From assembly GCA_023417665.1 (NCBI GenBank), contig JAEZFA010000078.1, positions 1-13,198 on the forward strand: a stretch of DNA of 13,198 nucleotides. The letters are read 5' to 3'. Each line of letters opens with the position of its first letter. Positions within the stretch are counted from its first letter, which is position 1. Both the position numbers and the translations under genes were made by a program. The notes below the pieces were generated by a model, which worked only from the letters and a program-made list of their open reading frames with translations, did not search any database and was not told the DNA's origin. This document shows positions 1 through 8,966 of this stretch, in pieces. Source of the stretch: Pseudomonadota bacterium. GTDB lineage: Bacteria > Pseudomonadota > Alphaproteobacteria > Rhizobiales > Xanthobacteraceae.

Positions 1-495
1 GGTCTGGACCGCGCGGAGCGGAGCGCGGTCGATATTCGCAAGCACGCGTCCGCGGTCGTCGACCTGCTTGATGGTGTCGGTGACGGGGAGCGCCGGAATC
101 GCCGCGCCATGTTCGCGTACGGCTGCGATTGCGCGCTCGATCAGCGCTGCGCCGGCAAAAGGGCGCGCCGCGTCGTGCACGAGCACGAAACGCGGCGCAG
201 TCGTTACCAGACTTTCCAGGCCTGCGCGTACCGAGGCCTGGCGTGTCGCTCCGCCGGGGACGGCCGGAAGACACTTCGGCAGGCCCCCGGATGCTGCTGC
301 GTAGCCGGCGACGTCTTCGTGACGGATCACGGCCTGGACCGCACCCACCGCGCGATGATCTGTGAATAACCGCAGCGCGTGCCGCAGAACGGGCTCGCCG
401 CCCAGCAGGCGATATTGTTTGGGCAGTCCGGTTCCTGCGCGAGTTCCCCCGCCGCCCGCCACCACCAAGGCCGCTATTTCCATTCCGACGCCCAT
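1..495 (-). CDS. ispD: 2-C-methyl-D-erythritol 4-phosphate cytidylyltransferase (IspD, or N-terminal part of IspDF), partial
   Basis: This enzyme joins CTP and methylerythritol 4-phosphate to give CDP-methylerythritol in the cytosolic non-mevalonate isoprenoid pathway. The reading frame stays open to the left edge, so only the first 165 residues are present. Visible family signatures are the glycine-rich nucleotide loop AGGGGTRAG (residues 13-21) followed by PKQY (25-28), with Arg19 and Lys26 at the expected catalytic positions; GGATRQASVRAGL (81-93), which contacts CTP; HDAARPF (107-113); TDTIK (139-143); and RAPLRAVQT (157-165), where the window stops. The ATG at 495 has GGAA (505-508 on the minus strand) about 9 nt upstream; a second in-frame ATG at 483 is a possible alternative. 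In many alphaproteobacteria this protein is fused to IspF, but the C-terminal half lies outside, so fusion cannot be decided. It is divergent from dusB. Confidence 0.95.
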   Translation of the reverse strand, partial: MGVGMEIAALVVAGGGGTRAGTGLPKQYRLLGGEPVLRHALRLFTDHRAVGAVQAVIRHEDVAGYAAASGGLPKCLPAVPGGATRQASVRAGLESLVTTAPRFVLVHDAARPFAGAALIERAIAAVREHGAAIPALPVTDTIKQVDDRGRVLANIDRAPLRAVQT

Positions 496-564
496 ATTCG
501 CCGTTTCCAGGGGTTTCCTAGACCATTTTGCTATGCGGGTCGCGGTGAGTGCGATGCAACAAAG

Positions 565-633
565 CCCTTGCCTCCGAAGTAGACTTGATTAAGATGTGTG
601 CACGAGATTTCGGGCCTAATTTGTAGGCAAGGG
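565..633 (+). repeat. 9-bp inverted repeat whose right arm covers the dusB ribosome binding site
   Basis: CCCTTGCCT at 565-573 is the exact reverse complement of AGGCAAGGG at 625-633, with a 51-nt interval. The right arm contains the AAGGG (629-633) that serves as the dusB Shine-Dalgarno, 4 nt before the TTG start. In a transcript beginning upstream of 565 the arms could pair and hide the ribosome binding site. Both arms are seen directly; the regulatory role is inference. The rest of the divergent 496-637 spacer shows no promoter hexamers I would defend. Confidence 0.45.
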
Positions 634-637
634 TACT

Positions 638-1666
638 TTGAGCAGCACATCCTCCACCAGTACGTTGAATGTCGGGCCGCTCGGCGTGCCGGGACGGGCC
701 TTTCTGGCCCCGATGGCCGGCATCACCGATCTGCCGTTTCGCCGCATGGCGCACCGCTACGGGGCGGGGCTTGTCGTGTCCGAGATGATCGCCTGCGAAT
801 GGCTGGCGACCGGAAGCCCCGAGGCACAGTTGCGTGCCGAAGGCGAAGCCGTTGGGCTGCATGTCGTGCAGCTTGCCGGCTGCGACGCCCGATGGATCGC
901 AGAAGGTGCGCGGATCGCGGAAGGCGCGGGCGCCGACATCGTCGATCTCAATATGGGCTGCCCGGCCAAATGCGTAACCACCGGCGCGGCCGGTGCCGCC
1001 TTGCTCCGCGATGTCGATCATGCCGTGCGGCTGATCGAGGCGGCGGTGAGCGCGGTGAAAATTCCGGTGACCGTGAAGATGCGGCTTGGCTGGGATGACA
1101 GTTCGATCGTAGCGCCTGCACTTGCGAAACGTGCAGAGGCCGCCGGCGCGAAGATGGTGACGGTGCATGGCCGCACGCGCCAGCAATTCTACAAGGGCAA
1201 CGCCAACTGGCGTGCGATTTCCCGGGTCAAGGCGGCGGTTTCGATCCCGGTCGTCGCCAACGGCGACCTGCATACTTACGAAGACGCAGGCGCGATGCTT
1301 GCGGAGTCCGGCGCGGATGCGGTGATGATCGGGCGTGCGGCACGCGGCAAGCCGTGGCTGCCGGGACAGATCGGCCGTTTCATCGCCGGTGGTACGAAGT
1401 CCAGCGATCCGGCAATCGAGGATCAGCGCGACATGCTGATCGAGCTTTATGATGCATGGCTCGGTCAATACGGTCACGCGCGCGGCGCGAAAGAAGCGCG
1501 CAAGCACATCGGCTGGGCGCTCGAAGCCGCGGGAGGCGCGGTCAACCTTTCGACCGACTGGGTCAAGCAGTGGCGCGCGCAGCTGCTCGCGGAAAATTCG
1601 CCGGCGCGGGTCGTGCTCGGCATTCGCGATGCCTTCGACGAACTCGGCTGGAAGGCGGCGGCATGA
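638..1666 (+). CDS. dusB: tRNA-dihydrouridine synthase (DusB/NifR3 family)
   Basis: This is an FMN-dependent enzyme that reduces uridine to dihydrouridine in the tRNA D-loop. The 342-residue protein shows a TIM-barrel Dus domain with APMAGITDLPFRR (24-36), VSEMIACEW (47-55), DLNMGCPAK (103-111) carrying the catalytic Cys108, VTVKMRLGW (144-152) with Lys147, TVHGRTRQQFY (175-185), and the phosphate-binding VVANGD (205-210) and MIGRAARGKPW (230-240). Length is normal for the family. The start is taken as TTG at 638 because the core motif begins only 24 residues later and AAGGG lies just upstream; no in-frame ATG precedes the motif. The stop overlaps the ntrB start by 4 nt (ATGA), indicating translational coupling. 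The gene is called nifR3 in Rhodobacter, where it precedes ntrBC as it does here. Confidence 0.96.
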   Translation: MSSTSSTSTLNVGPLGVPGRAFLAPMAGITDLPFRRMAHRYGAGLVVSEMIACEWLATGSPEAQLRAEGEAVGLHVVQLAGCDARWIAEGARIAEGAGADIVDLNMGCPAKCVTTGAAGAALLRDVDHAVRLIEAAVSAVKIPVTVKMRLGWDDSSIVAPALAKRAEAAGAKMVTVHGRTRQQFYKGNANWRAISRVKAAVSIPVVANGDLHTYEDAGAMLAESGADAVMIGRAARGKPWLPGQIGRFIAGGTKSSDPAIEDQRDMLIELYDAWLGQYGHARGAKEARKHIGWALEAAGGAVNLSTDWVKQWRAQLLAENSPARVVLGIRDAFDELGWKAAA

Positions 1667-2796
1667 GAAACGCGCGCGCGCAAAAGCCGATGACGGCGGT
1701 GTCCGGGGTCGCCGATGCCGTGCTGGACGCGCTTCCGCATCCGGTGGTGACGGTCGCGCCGACCGATTTGATCGCGAACGCGAATGCGGCGGCGGAGTCC
1801 TTTTTCGAATCCAGCGCGCCGGTACTGCGCCGCCACCGCATCCACGAGATCGTGCCGTTCGGCAGCCCGCTGATCGCGCTGATCGAGCAGGTGCGCGCCC
1901 GCAATGCCGCGGTCAACGAATATCGCGTCGATCTCGGAACGCCGCGCAACGGCGGCGAGCGGATCGTCGATATCCACGTCGCTCCGATGGCGGAAAACTC
2001 CGAGCATGTAGTGGTCATGCTGCAGGAGCGGACCATGGCGGACAAGATCGACCGCCAGCTGACCCATCGCGGCGCGGCGCGCTCGGTGACGGCGCTGGCC
2101 TCCATGCTGGCCCATGAAATCAAGAATCCGCTTTCGGGTATTCGCGGTGCGGCGCAGCTTCTCGAGCAATCCGCCGACGACAGCGACCGCGCGCTGACCC
2201 GGCTGATTTGCGACGAAGCCGACCGGATCGTGAAGCTCGTCGACCGGATGGAGGTGTTCTCGGACGAGCGGCCGATCGAGCGCGACGCCGTCAACATTCA
2301 TGCCGTGCTCGAGCATGTGAAGAAGCTCGCCTTGTCGGGCTTCGCCAGTCACATCCGCTTCGTCGAGGAATACGATCCGTCGCTGCCGCCGGTTTTCGCC
2401 AATCGCGACCAGCTCGTGCAGGTGTTTCTCAACCTTATCAAGAACGCCGCGGAGGCGATCGGGGACAGTGACGACGGCGAGATCCTGCTCAGCACCGCGT
2501 TCCGGCCCGGCGTCCGCCTGACGGTTCCGGGGGCGTCAACGCGGGTCAGCCTGCCGCTCGAATTCTGCGTGCGCGACAACGGCCCCGGCGTGCCGGAGGA
2601 CGTGCGGCCGCATCTTTTCGACCCCTTCGTCACCACCAAGACCTCGGGAAGCGGCCTCGGTCTTGCATTGGTCGCGAAGATCATCGGGGACCATGGAGGC
2701 ATTGTCGAATGCGACAGCCAGCCCAGGCGCACGACGTTTCGCGTTCTGTTGCCAACCTATTCGCAAAGCGGCCAGGCGCCGCAAACGGACCAGTGA
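1663..2796 (+). CDS. ntrB: Nitrogen regulation sensor histidine kinase NtrB (NRII)
   Basis: This is a soluble kinase/phosphatase that sets NtrC phosphorylation according to nitrogen status, normally under PII (GlnB/GlnK) control. The 377-residue protein has no membrane segment. It has an N-terminal PAS-like domain (about residues 18-125), a HisKA dimerisation domain with H-box AHEIKNPLSGI (150-160, phospho-acceptor His151), an N-box VFLNLIKNAAEAI (254-266), a G1 box DNGPGV (305-310) and a G2 box GSGLGLAL (329-336) of the HATPase domain. The ATG at 1663 overlaps the dusB stop and is preceded by GGAAGG (1650-1655) at 7 nt, so it is preferred over the longer open frame running back into dusB. 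It ends 11 nt before the preferred ntrC start. All catalytic boxes are intact. Confidence 0.97.
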   Translation: MRNARAQKPMTAVSGVADAVLDALPHPVVTVAPTDLIANANAAAESFFESSAPVLRRHRIHEIVPFGSPLIALIEQVRARNAAVNEYRVDLGTPRNGGERIVDIHVAPMAENSEHVVVMLQERTMADKIDRQLTHRGAARSVTALASMLAHEIKNPLSGIRGAAQLLEQSADDSDRALTRLICDEADRIVKLVDRMEVFSDERPIERDAVNIHAVLEHVKKLALSGFASHIRFVEEYDPSLPPVFANRDQLVQVFLNLIKNAAEAIGDSDDGEILLSTAFRPGVRLTVPGASTRVSLPLEFCVRDNGPGVPEDVRPHLFDPFVTTKTSGSGLGLALVAKIIGDHGGIVECDSQPRRTTFRVLLPTYSQSGQAPQTDQ

Positions 2797-2807
2797 GGAC
2801 GGCGCAA

Positions 2808-4250
<1,443 letters not shown>

Positions 4251-4253
4251 ATC

Positions 4254-4294
4254 TGTGGCAGGCCGTATTCCGCTACCCGGCCTGTCACATTTTT
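4254..4294 (+). terminator. Rho-independent terminator after ntrC
   Basis: The arms TGTGGCAGGCCG (4254-4265) and CGGCCTGTCACA (4278-4289) form a 12-bp stem with one G-U pair and a 12-nt loop, followed at once by TTTTT (4290-4294). It begins 4 nt after the ntrC stop. The opposite strand lacks a T-run, so it acts on plus-strand transcripts. It should end the dusB-ntrB-ntrC transcript and implies that ntrY has its own promoter, at least for part of its expression. Confidence 0.82.
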
Positions 4295-4323
4295 GCACCA
4301 GTGTTGTCGGTATGCATCAGGCC

Positions 4324-4338
4324 GCCGGATCGTCCGGC
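4324..4338 (+). promoter_or_regulatory. Small hairpin in the ntrY leader
   Basis: GCCGGA (4324-4329) and TCCGGC (4333-4338) form a perfect 6-bp stem with a 3-nt loop, ending 13 nt before the ntrY ATG. There is no T-run, so it is not a terminator. It lies in the 57-nt stretch between the ntrC terminator and ntrY, where a promoter or operator is expected. It could be an operator or an RNA element acting on ntrY translation; which one cannot be told from sequence. Confidence 0.35.
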
Positions 4339-4351
4339 TTCGTAACGGTGC

Positions 4352-6616
4352 ATGGCCGATTCCCTGACGCCCTCCGACTCCGCGCTGCCGAACCAATCGG
4401 CCCCGTTCCCCAAGCCGCCCCGGCGGCTGGCGAGCTATTTTGCGCCGGTCATGGTGGTGCTGGCGCTGGTGTCGGCGCTCGTCACCTTCCTGATCCTGAC
4501 CGGGCTCACGCCGATTTCGCCGACCCATAACGTCGTGGTTTCGGTGCTGCTCGCCAATGGCGGCATCGTGCTGGTGCTGACGGCGGTCGTCGCCTGGGAA
4601 ATCTTCAACGTCATCCGCGCGCAACGAAAGGGCCGCGCCGGCGCGCGCCTGCATGGCCGGATCGTGCTCCTGTTCGGGCTCGTCGCCGCGGTGCCTGCCA
4701 TTCTGGTTGCGATCATCGCAAGCATCACGCTGGATCGCGGACTTGACCGCTGGTTCTCGCAGCGTACCCGCGCCATCATCGGCAACGCGATCACGGTCGC
4801 CGAAACCTATGTGCGCGAGCACGGCTTCAGCATCCGGCAGGACCTCGTGGTCATGGCTAGCGACCTTTCGCGCATCAAGCAGATCTTCGACAACGACCGC
4901 GAGCGCTTTCGAAAGATTCTCACCGCGCAGGCGCAAATCCGCGGCGTGCCGAGCGCCATCCTGATCCGCAGCGACCTGACGGTGGTCGAGCGTGCCGACA
5001 TCAACATCGGCCGCGAGTTCCTGATCCCGCAGAACATCGTCGTGAAGGAAGCGACGTTGCAACAGCCGATCGTCTATGTGCCGCCGTCGGCGGATTACGT
5101 CGCCGCGATCATTCCGCTGGTCGGCTACGAAGATACCTATCTTTATGTCGCGCGCCCCATCGACCCGCGCGTGATTCAGTACCTGCGGCAGACCGAAGCG
5201 AACCTGCTCGAGTACCGCGGGCTCGAGCAGCGGCGCTTCGGCGTGCAGCTTGCCTTCGCATTGATGTACGCGGTGATCGCGCTGATCCTGCTGCTTTCCG
5301 CCGTGTGGTTCGGCTTGAACTTCGCGAACCGGCTGGTGGCGCCGATCCGCCGGCTGATCACCGCCGCCGATCTCGTCGCTTCCGGCAACCTCTATGTGCA
5401 GGTGCCGGTGCGGCGCACCGAAGGCGATCTCGCCAATCTTGGCGAAAGCTTCAACAAGATGACTTCAGAACTGCGCACACAGAATACCGATCTGGTGCGG
5501 GCGAGGGACCAGATCGACGAACGGCGGCGCTTTACCGAAGCGGTGCTTGCCGGTGTCGGCGCGGGCGTCATCGGCCTGAATTCGTCGGGCATGATCACGA
5601 TCCTCAACCGCTCGGCGGAGCGTTTGCTCGGCTTGCGGGAAGGCGAGATGATCGGCAAGGACGCGATCGTCGCGATGCCGGAATTCGCGCCGCTCATTCG
5701 CGACGCCTTCGCGGACAATCACCGCGTCAACGGTACCGTGACGCTGGCGCGCGGCGGACGCGAGCGGACCTTCAACGTGCGTGTGACGACCGAGCAGGCG
5801 GACGAAACCGAGCACGGTTATGTCATCACGCTGGACGACATTACCGAACTGGTCAGTGCGCAGCGCACGTCTGCCTGGGCCGATATCGCGCGGCGCATTG
5901 CCCATGAGATCAAGAACCCGCTGACCCCGATCCAGCTCTCCGCCGAGCGCCTCAAGCGCAAATACGGCAAGACCATCACGCAGGACCGGGAAGTGTTCGA
6001 GCAGTGCACCGAGACGATCATCCGGCAGGTCGGCGATATCGGGCGCATGGTAGACGAGTTCTCGTCGTTCGCGCGGATGCCGAAGCCGGTCGTCGAAACG
6101 CAGGACCTGCTCGAAACCGTCCGCCAGGCGGTGTTCCTGCAGCGCGTCGCGCATCAGAACATTCGCTTCGAGACGGAGTTGCCGCAAGGCACGATGACGG
6201 CCCGCTTCGACCGCCGGCTGATCTCGCAGGCGCTGACCAACATCCTCAAGAATGCGGCCGAAGCGATCGAAGGTTCGCCGCAGGAAATCGAGAAGCCGCG
6301 GATTCTGGTGCGCGCGACGCATCTCGGCGCGCTGATCGCAATCGACGTCATCGACAACGGTCCGGGTCTTCCCAAGGAGAACCGTGAGCGGTTGCTCGAA
6401 CCCTATGTGACGACCCGCGACAAAGGTACCGGCCTCGGTCTCGCCATCGTCGGGAAGATTTTCGAAGAGCACGGCGGCGGCATCGAACTTCGCGATGCTC
6501 CGGCGGAGTTCGCGAGCGGCCGGGGAGCCTGGGTGCATCTGACCCTTTTGGCCAACGGCGTTACGGCCGCGCCCGGCGCGGATCAAGTCAAGCAAGAAGG
6601 CGCAACAGCGAAATAA
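4352..6616 (+). CDS. ntrY: Nitrogen regulation sensor histidine kinase NtrY (membrane-bound)
   Basis: This is the inner-membrane sensor kinase of the NtrY/NtrX system. The 754-residue protein has three N-terminal membrane segments (about 29-52, 61-87 and 102-127), an extracytoplasmic region of about 170 residues, a fourth segment (about 297-322), HAMP (about 323-385), PAS (about 392-505), HisKA with RRIAHEIKNPLTPI (514-527, phospho-acceptor His518), and HATPase with N-box LTNILKNAAEAI (628-639), DNGPG (668-672) and GTGLGLA (692-698). Domain order and length match the alphaproteobacterial family. The ATG at 4352 has only a weak ribosome site, but no better in-frame start lies between the terminator and the first membrane segment. 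It is followed after 3 nt by ntrX. The periplasmic ligand is not evident from the sequence. Confidence 0.96.
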   Translation: MADSLTPSDSALPNQSAPFPKPPRRLASYFAPVMVVLALVSALVTFLILTGLTPISPTHNVVVSVLLANGGIVLVLTAVVAWEIFNVIRAQRKGRAGARLHGRIVLLFGLVAAVPAILVAIIASITLDRGLDRWFSQRTRAIIGNAITVAETYVREHGFSIRQDLVVMASDLSRIKQIFDNDRERFRKILTAQAQIRGVPSAILIRSDLTVVERADINIGREFLIPQNIVVKEATLQQPIVYVPPSADYVAAIIPLVGYEDTYLYVARPIDPRVIQYLRQTEANLLEYRGLEQRRFGVQLAFALMYAVIALILLLSAVWFGLNFANRLVAPIRRLITAADLVASGNLYVQVPVRRTEGDLANLGESFNKMTSELRTQNTDLVRARDQIDERRRFTEAVLAGVGAGVIGLNSSGMITILNRSAERLLGLREGEMIGKDAIVAMPEFAPLIRDAFADNHRVNGTVTLARGGRERTFNVRVTTEQADETEHGYVITLDDITELVSAQRTSAWADIARRIAHEIKNPLTPIQLSAERLKRKYGKTITQDREVFEQCTETIIRQVGDIGRMVDEFSSFARMPKPVVETQDLLETVRQAVFLQRVAHQNIRFETELPQGTMTARFDRRLISQALTNILKNAAEAIEGSPQEIEKPRILVRATHLGALIAIDVIDNGPGLPKENRERLLEPYVTTRDKGTGLGLAIVGKIFEEHGGGIELRDAPAEFASGRGAWVHLTLLANGVTAAPGADQVKQEGATAK

Positions 6617-6619
6617 ATC

Positions 6620-7999
6620 ATGGCGACGGACATTCTCGTAGTCGACGACGAAGAAGATATCCGCGAACTCGTGGCGGGAATTCTGGAGGACGAAGGATAT
6701 GTCGTCCGGACCGCGGCGAACGCCGACGATGCGATTGCTGCGATCACGTCGCGCCGGCCGCAACTCGTGCTGCTCGACATCTGGCTCGAGGGAAGCCGGC
6801 TCGACGGGCTGGCGCTGCTCGACGTGATCAAGGCCGACCATGCCGACCTGCCGGTCGTGATGATCTCCGGTCACGGCAACATCGAGACTGCCGTCGCCGC
6901 GATCAAGCAGGGCGCCTACGACTTCATCGAGAAGCCGTTCAACGCCGACCGGCTGGTGGTGGTGGCAAGCCGCGCGATCGAAACGCTGCGGCTGCGGCGC
7001 GAAGTCAATGCGCTGAAGCAGATGAACCCGCATGCGCAGAAGCTGATCGGCCATTCGGCGGCGATGAATACGCTGCGCCAGACCATCGAGCGGATTGCGC
7101 CGACCAACAGCCGCATCATGATCGTGGGACCGTCGGGCTGCGGGAAGGAACTGACGGCGCGCATGATTCACGCGTCTTCGGCGCGCGCCAACGGCCCGTT
7201 CGTCGTCATCAATGCGGCGGCGATTACGCCGGAGCGCATGGAGAGCGAGCTGTTCGGAACCGAGGGGGACGCCGAGCATCCGCGCAAGATCGGCGCGCTG
7301 GAGGAGGCGGACGGCGGCACCCTGTTCATCGACGAAATCGCCGACATGCCGCGCGAGACGCAGAACCGGATCCTGCGCGTGCTGACCGAGCAGACCTTCC
7401 AGCGCGTCAACGGTAGCGTAAAGGTGCAGGTCGATGTCCGCATCATTTCCTCGACCGCACGCGACATCGAGCACGAGATCGCGGAGGGGCGCTTCCGCGA
7501 AGACCTCTTTCACCGACTCAGCGTGGTGCCGATCCGCGTGCCACCGCTTGCGGAGCGGCGCGAGGACGTGCCGGAGCTTGTGCAGTATTTCCTCGAACAG
7601 ATTTCGGTCACCACGGGGCTTGCGCGGCGCACGATCGGCGACGATGCGCTGGCCGTGCTGCAATCGCATGACTGGCCCGGCAACGTCCGGCAGTTGCGCA
7701 ACAACGTCGAGCGGCTGCTGATTTTGGCCGGCGGCGACGTGCAAAGCGCGATCACGGCCAATTTGCTGCCGCCCGATGTCGGCTCGCTGGTGCCGAGCAT
7801 GCCGCACGGCAATGGCGGCGAGCAGTTGATGAGCCTGCCCTTGCGCGACGCACGCGAAGTGTTCGAGCGGGAATATCTGGTCGCGCAGATCAATCGCTTC
7901 AGCGGCAACATCTCGCGAACCGCCGAGTTCGTCGGGATGGAACGCTCGGCGCTGCATCGCAAGCTCAAGGCGCTCGGCATCGACGAGCGCGCGAGATAG
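6620..7999 (+). CDS. ntrX: Nitrogen regulation response regulator NtrX
   Basis: This is the response regulator partner of NtrY. The 459-residue protein has a receiver domain (about 4-118) with Asp9-Asp10, phospho-acceptor Asp53, Ser83 and Lys105; an AAA+ domain (about 143-370) with Walker A GPSGCGKE (170-177), Walker B GGTLFIDE (232-239), FREDLFHRLSVVP (292-304) and DWPGNVRQL (351-359); and a C-terminal Fis-type helix-turn-helix (about 428-452). Where NtrC has the GAFTGA loop, this protein reads from ELFGTEGD (210-217) into IGALEEA (224-230), so the sigma-54 contact loop is absent; it probably regulates promoters of another sigma class. It lies in the same frame as ntrY, separated by the UAA stop and one codon. 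No good Shine-Dalgarno lies close (AGAAGG at 6595-6600 is 19 nt away), which suggests coupling to ntrY translation. Confidence 0.97.
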   Translation: MATDILVVDDEEDIRELVAGILEDEGYVVRTAANADDAIAAITSRRPQLVLLDIWLEGSRLDGLALLDVIKADHADLPVVMISGHGNIETAVAAIKQGAYDFIEKPFNADRLVVVASRAIETLRLRREVNALKQMNPHAQKLIGHSAAMNTLRQTIERIAPTNSRIMIVGPSGCGKELTARMIHASSARANGPFVVINAAAITPERMESELFGTEGDAEHPRKIGALEEADGGTLFIDEIADMPRETQNRILRVLTEQTFQRVNGSVKVQVDVRIISSTARDIEHEIAEGRFREDLFHRLSVVPIRVPPLAERREDVPELVQYFLEQISVTTGLARRTIGDDALAVLQSHDWPGNVRQLRNNVERLLILAGGDVQSAITANLLPPDVGSLVPSMPHGNGGEQLMSLPLRDAREVFEREYLVAQINRFSGNISRTAEFVGMERSALHRKLKALGIDERAR

Positions 8000-8007
8000 A
8001 AGAAGCC

Positions 8008-8877
8008 ATGTCCCGCATCGCGTATGTCAACGGGCGCTACGTTCCGTTCGGCGCGGCACGCGTTCACATCGAGGATCGCGGCTATCAGCTTGGCGACGGC
8101 GTTTACGAGGTGTGCGAAATTCGCGACGGCGCACTGGTCGATGCGCGGCGGCATCTCGAACGCCTGCAGCGCTCGCTTGCGGCGCTCCGCATCGATATGC
8201 CGCTGCCGCTCAACGCGTTGCACTTCGTATGCGCGCAAATGCTGCGGCGGAATCTAGTCGCAAACGGCTTGCTCTACATGCAGGTGACGCGAGGTGTCGC
8301 GCGGCGCGACCACGGCTTTCCTGACCCGAAGGTGAAGCCGTCGCTTGTGCTCACGGTACGGGGGCTCGATGCGAAGAAGATCTCGTCAGCGGCGGCGGCC
8401 GGGATTTCGGTGATTACCGTGCCGGACAACCGCTGGGGCCGGGTGGACATCAAGACCATCGGCCTTTTGCCCAATGTGCTCGCGAGACAGGAAGCGAGAG
8501 AACGGGGGGCGAGAGATGCGTGGTTCGTGGACGAGCAGGGCTTCGTGACCGAGGGGGCTGCATCCAATGCCTGGATCGTGACGCAGGAGGGGGTGCTCGT
8601 TACCCGGCCAGCCTCCAGCCGCATCCTGACCGGCATCACCATGACAGTGGTGAAGGAAGTTGCCGCCGGCCTTCAGCTTCGCTGCGAGGAGCGGGCGTTC
8701 AGCGTGGCCGAAGCGAAGGCCGCGCGGGAGGCATTCCTGACTTCCGCGACGCAGACCGTGATGCCTGTGGTCGCCATCGACGGGCAGGCAATCGGGGATG
8801 GCCGGCCGGGGCCGGTCGCACGCAGGCTGCGGGAGGCATTCTACGAAGGTGCCGAAACAGGACTGCCGGATCGCTAA
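8008..8877 (+). CDS. dat: D-amino-acid aminotransferase-like, PLP-dependent fold-type IV (class IV) aminotransferase
   Basis: This class IV aminotransferase probably moves amino groups between D-amino acids and 2-oxo acids (D-alanine/D-glutamate supply); branched-chain or aminodeoxychorismate-lyase activity is the main alternative in this fold. The 289-residue protein shows EDRGYQLGDGVYEV (22-35), RRHLERLQRS (47-56), LYMQVTRG (89-96), the likely PLP lysine Lys149 in DIKTIGLLPNVLA (147-159), EGAASNAWIV (182-191) with the PLP-contacting Glu182, SRILTGIT (204-211) for phosphate binding, and TSATQTVMPV (245-254). These resemble Bacillus D-amino acid transaminase (DIKS, EGSSSN). The ATG at 8008 is preceded by AGAAGAAG and lies 8 nt after ntrX, so it is probably co-transcribed with ntrYX. 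No clear terminator follows it. Confidence 0.85.
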   Translation: MSRIAYVNGRYVPFGAARVHIEDRGYQLGDGVYEVCEIRDGALVDARRHLERLQRSLAALRIDMPLPLNALHFVCAQMLRRNLVANGLLYMQVTRGVARRDHGFPDPKVKPSLVLTVRGLDAKKISSAAAAGISVITVPDNRWGRVDIKTIGLLPNVLARQEARERGARDAWFVDEQGFVTEGAASNAWIVTQEGVLVTRPASSRILTGITMTVVKEVAAGLQLRCEERAFSVAEAKAAREAFLTSATQTVMPVVAIDGQAIGDGRPGPVARRLREAFYEGAETGLPDR

Positions 8878-8928
8878 ATATCTGCATTCATTTGTGATTA
8901 TCGTGCTACAGAACTCCCGCAAACAATC

Positions 8929-8957
8929 TTGCGCAGCGAAGGGAACCTCATTCTAAT
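8929..8957 (+). promoter_or_regulatory. Candidate housekeeping-sigma promoter of hfq
   Basis: TTGCGC (8929-8934) and TCTAAT (8952-8957) are separated by exactly 17 nt, matching the -35 and -10 consensus at 3 of 6 and 5 of 6 positions. Transcription would start near 8964, directly before the two leader hairpins. It is the best pair in the 171-nt gap between dat and hfq. Promoters of the alphaproteobacterial housekeeping sigma are loosely conserved, so this stays tentative. Confidence 0.4.
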
Positions 8958-8966
8958 AGTCACTGT

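Noticed and set aside
68..592. Several short plus-strand frames at the left edge.
   Set aside because: The minus strand here encodes IspD with its nucleotide-binding and HDAARP motifs; the plus-strand frames are shadows.
518..1507. Open minus-strand frame antisense to dusB that extends into the ispD-dusB spacer.
   Set aside because: No family resemblance, and DusB is certain on the other strand.
1456..1662. Upstream extension of the ntrB frame into dusB.
   Set aside because: It overlaps the conserved C-terminal part of dusB; the ATG at 1663 has a good ribosome site and the normal NtrB length.
4307..4323. Possible sigma-54 promoter before ntrY (GG and GC 10 nt apart).
   Set aside because: Only the invariant GG/GC spacing matches; the surrounding bases fit the TGGCAC-N5-TTGCA consensus poorly, so chance is the simpler explanation.
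5465..7957. Open minus-strand frame of 830 codons antisense to ntrY and ntrX.
   Set aside because: It spans two well-recognised plus-strand genes, is rich in Arg, His, Asp and Gly as expected from antisense reading of GC-rich codons, and shows no domain motif. It is a composition shadow.
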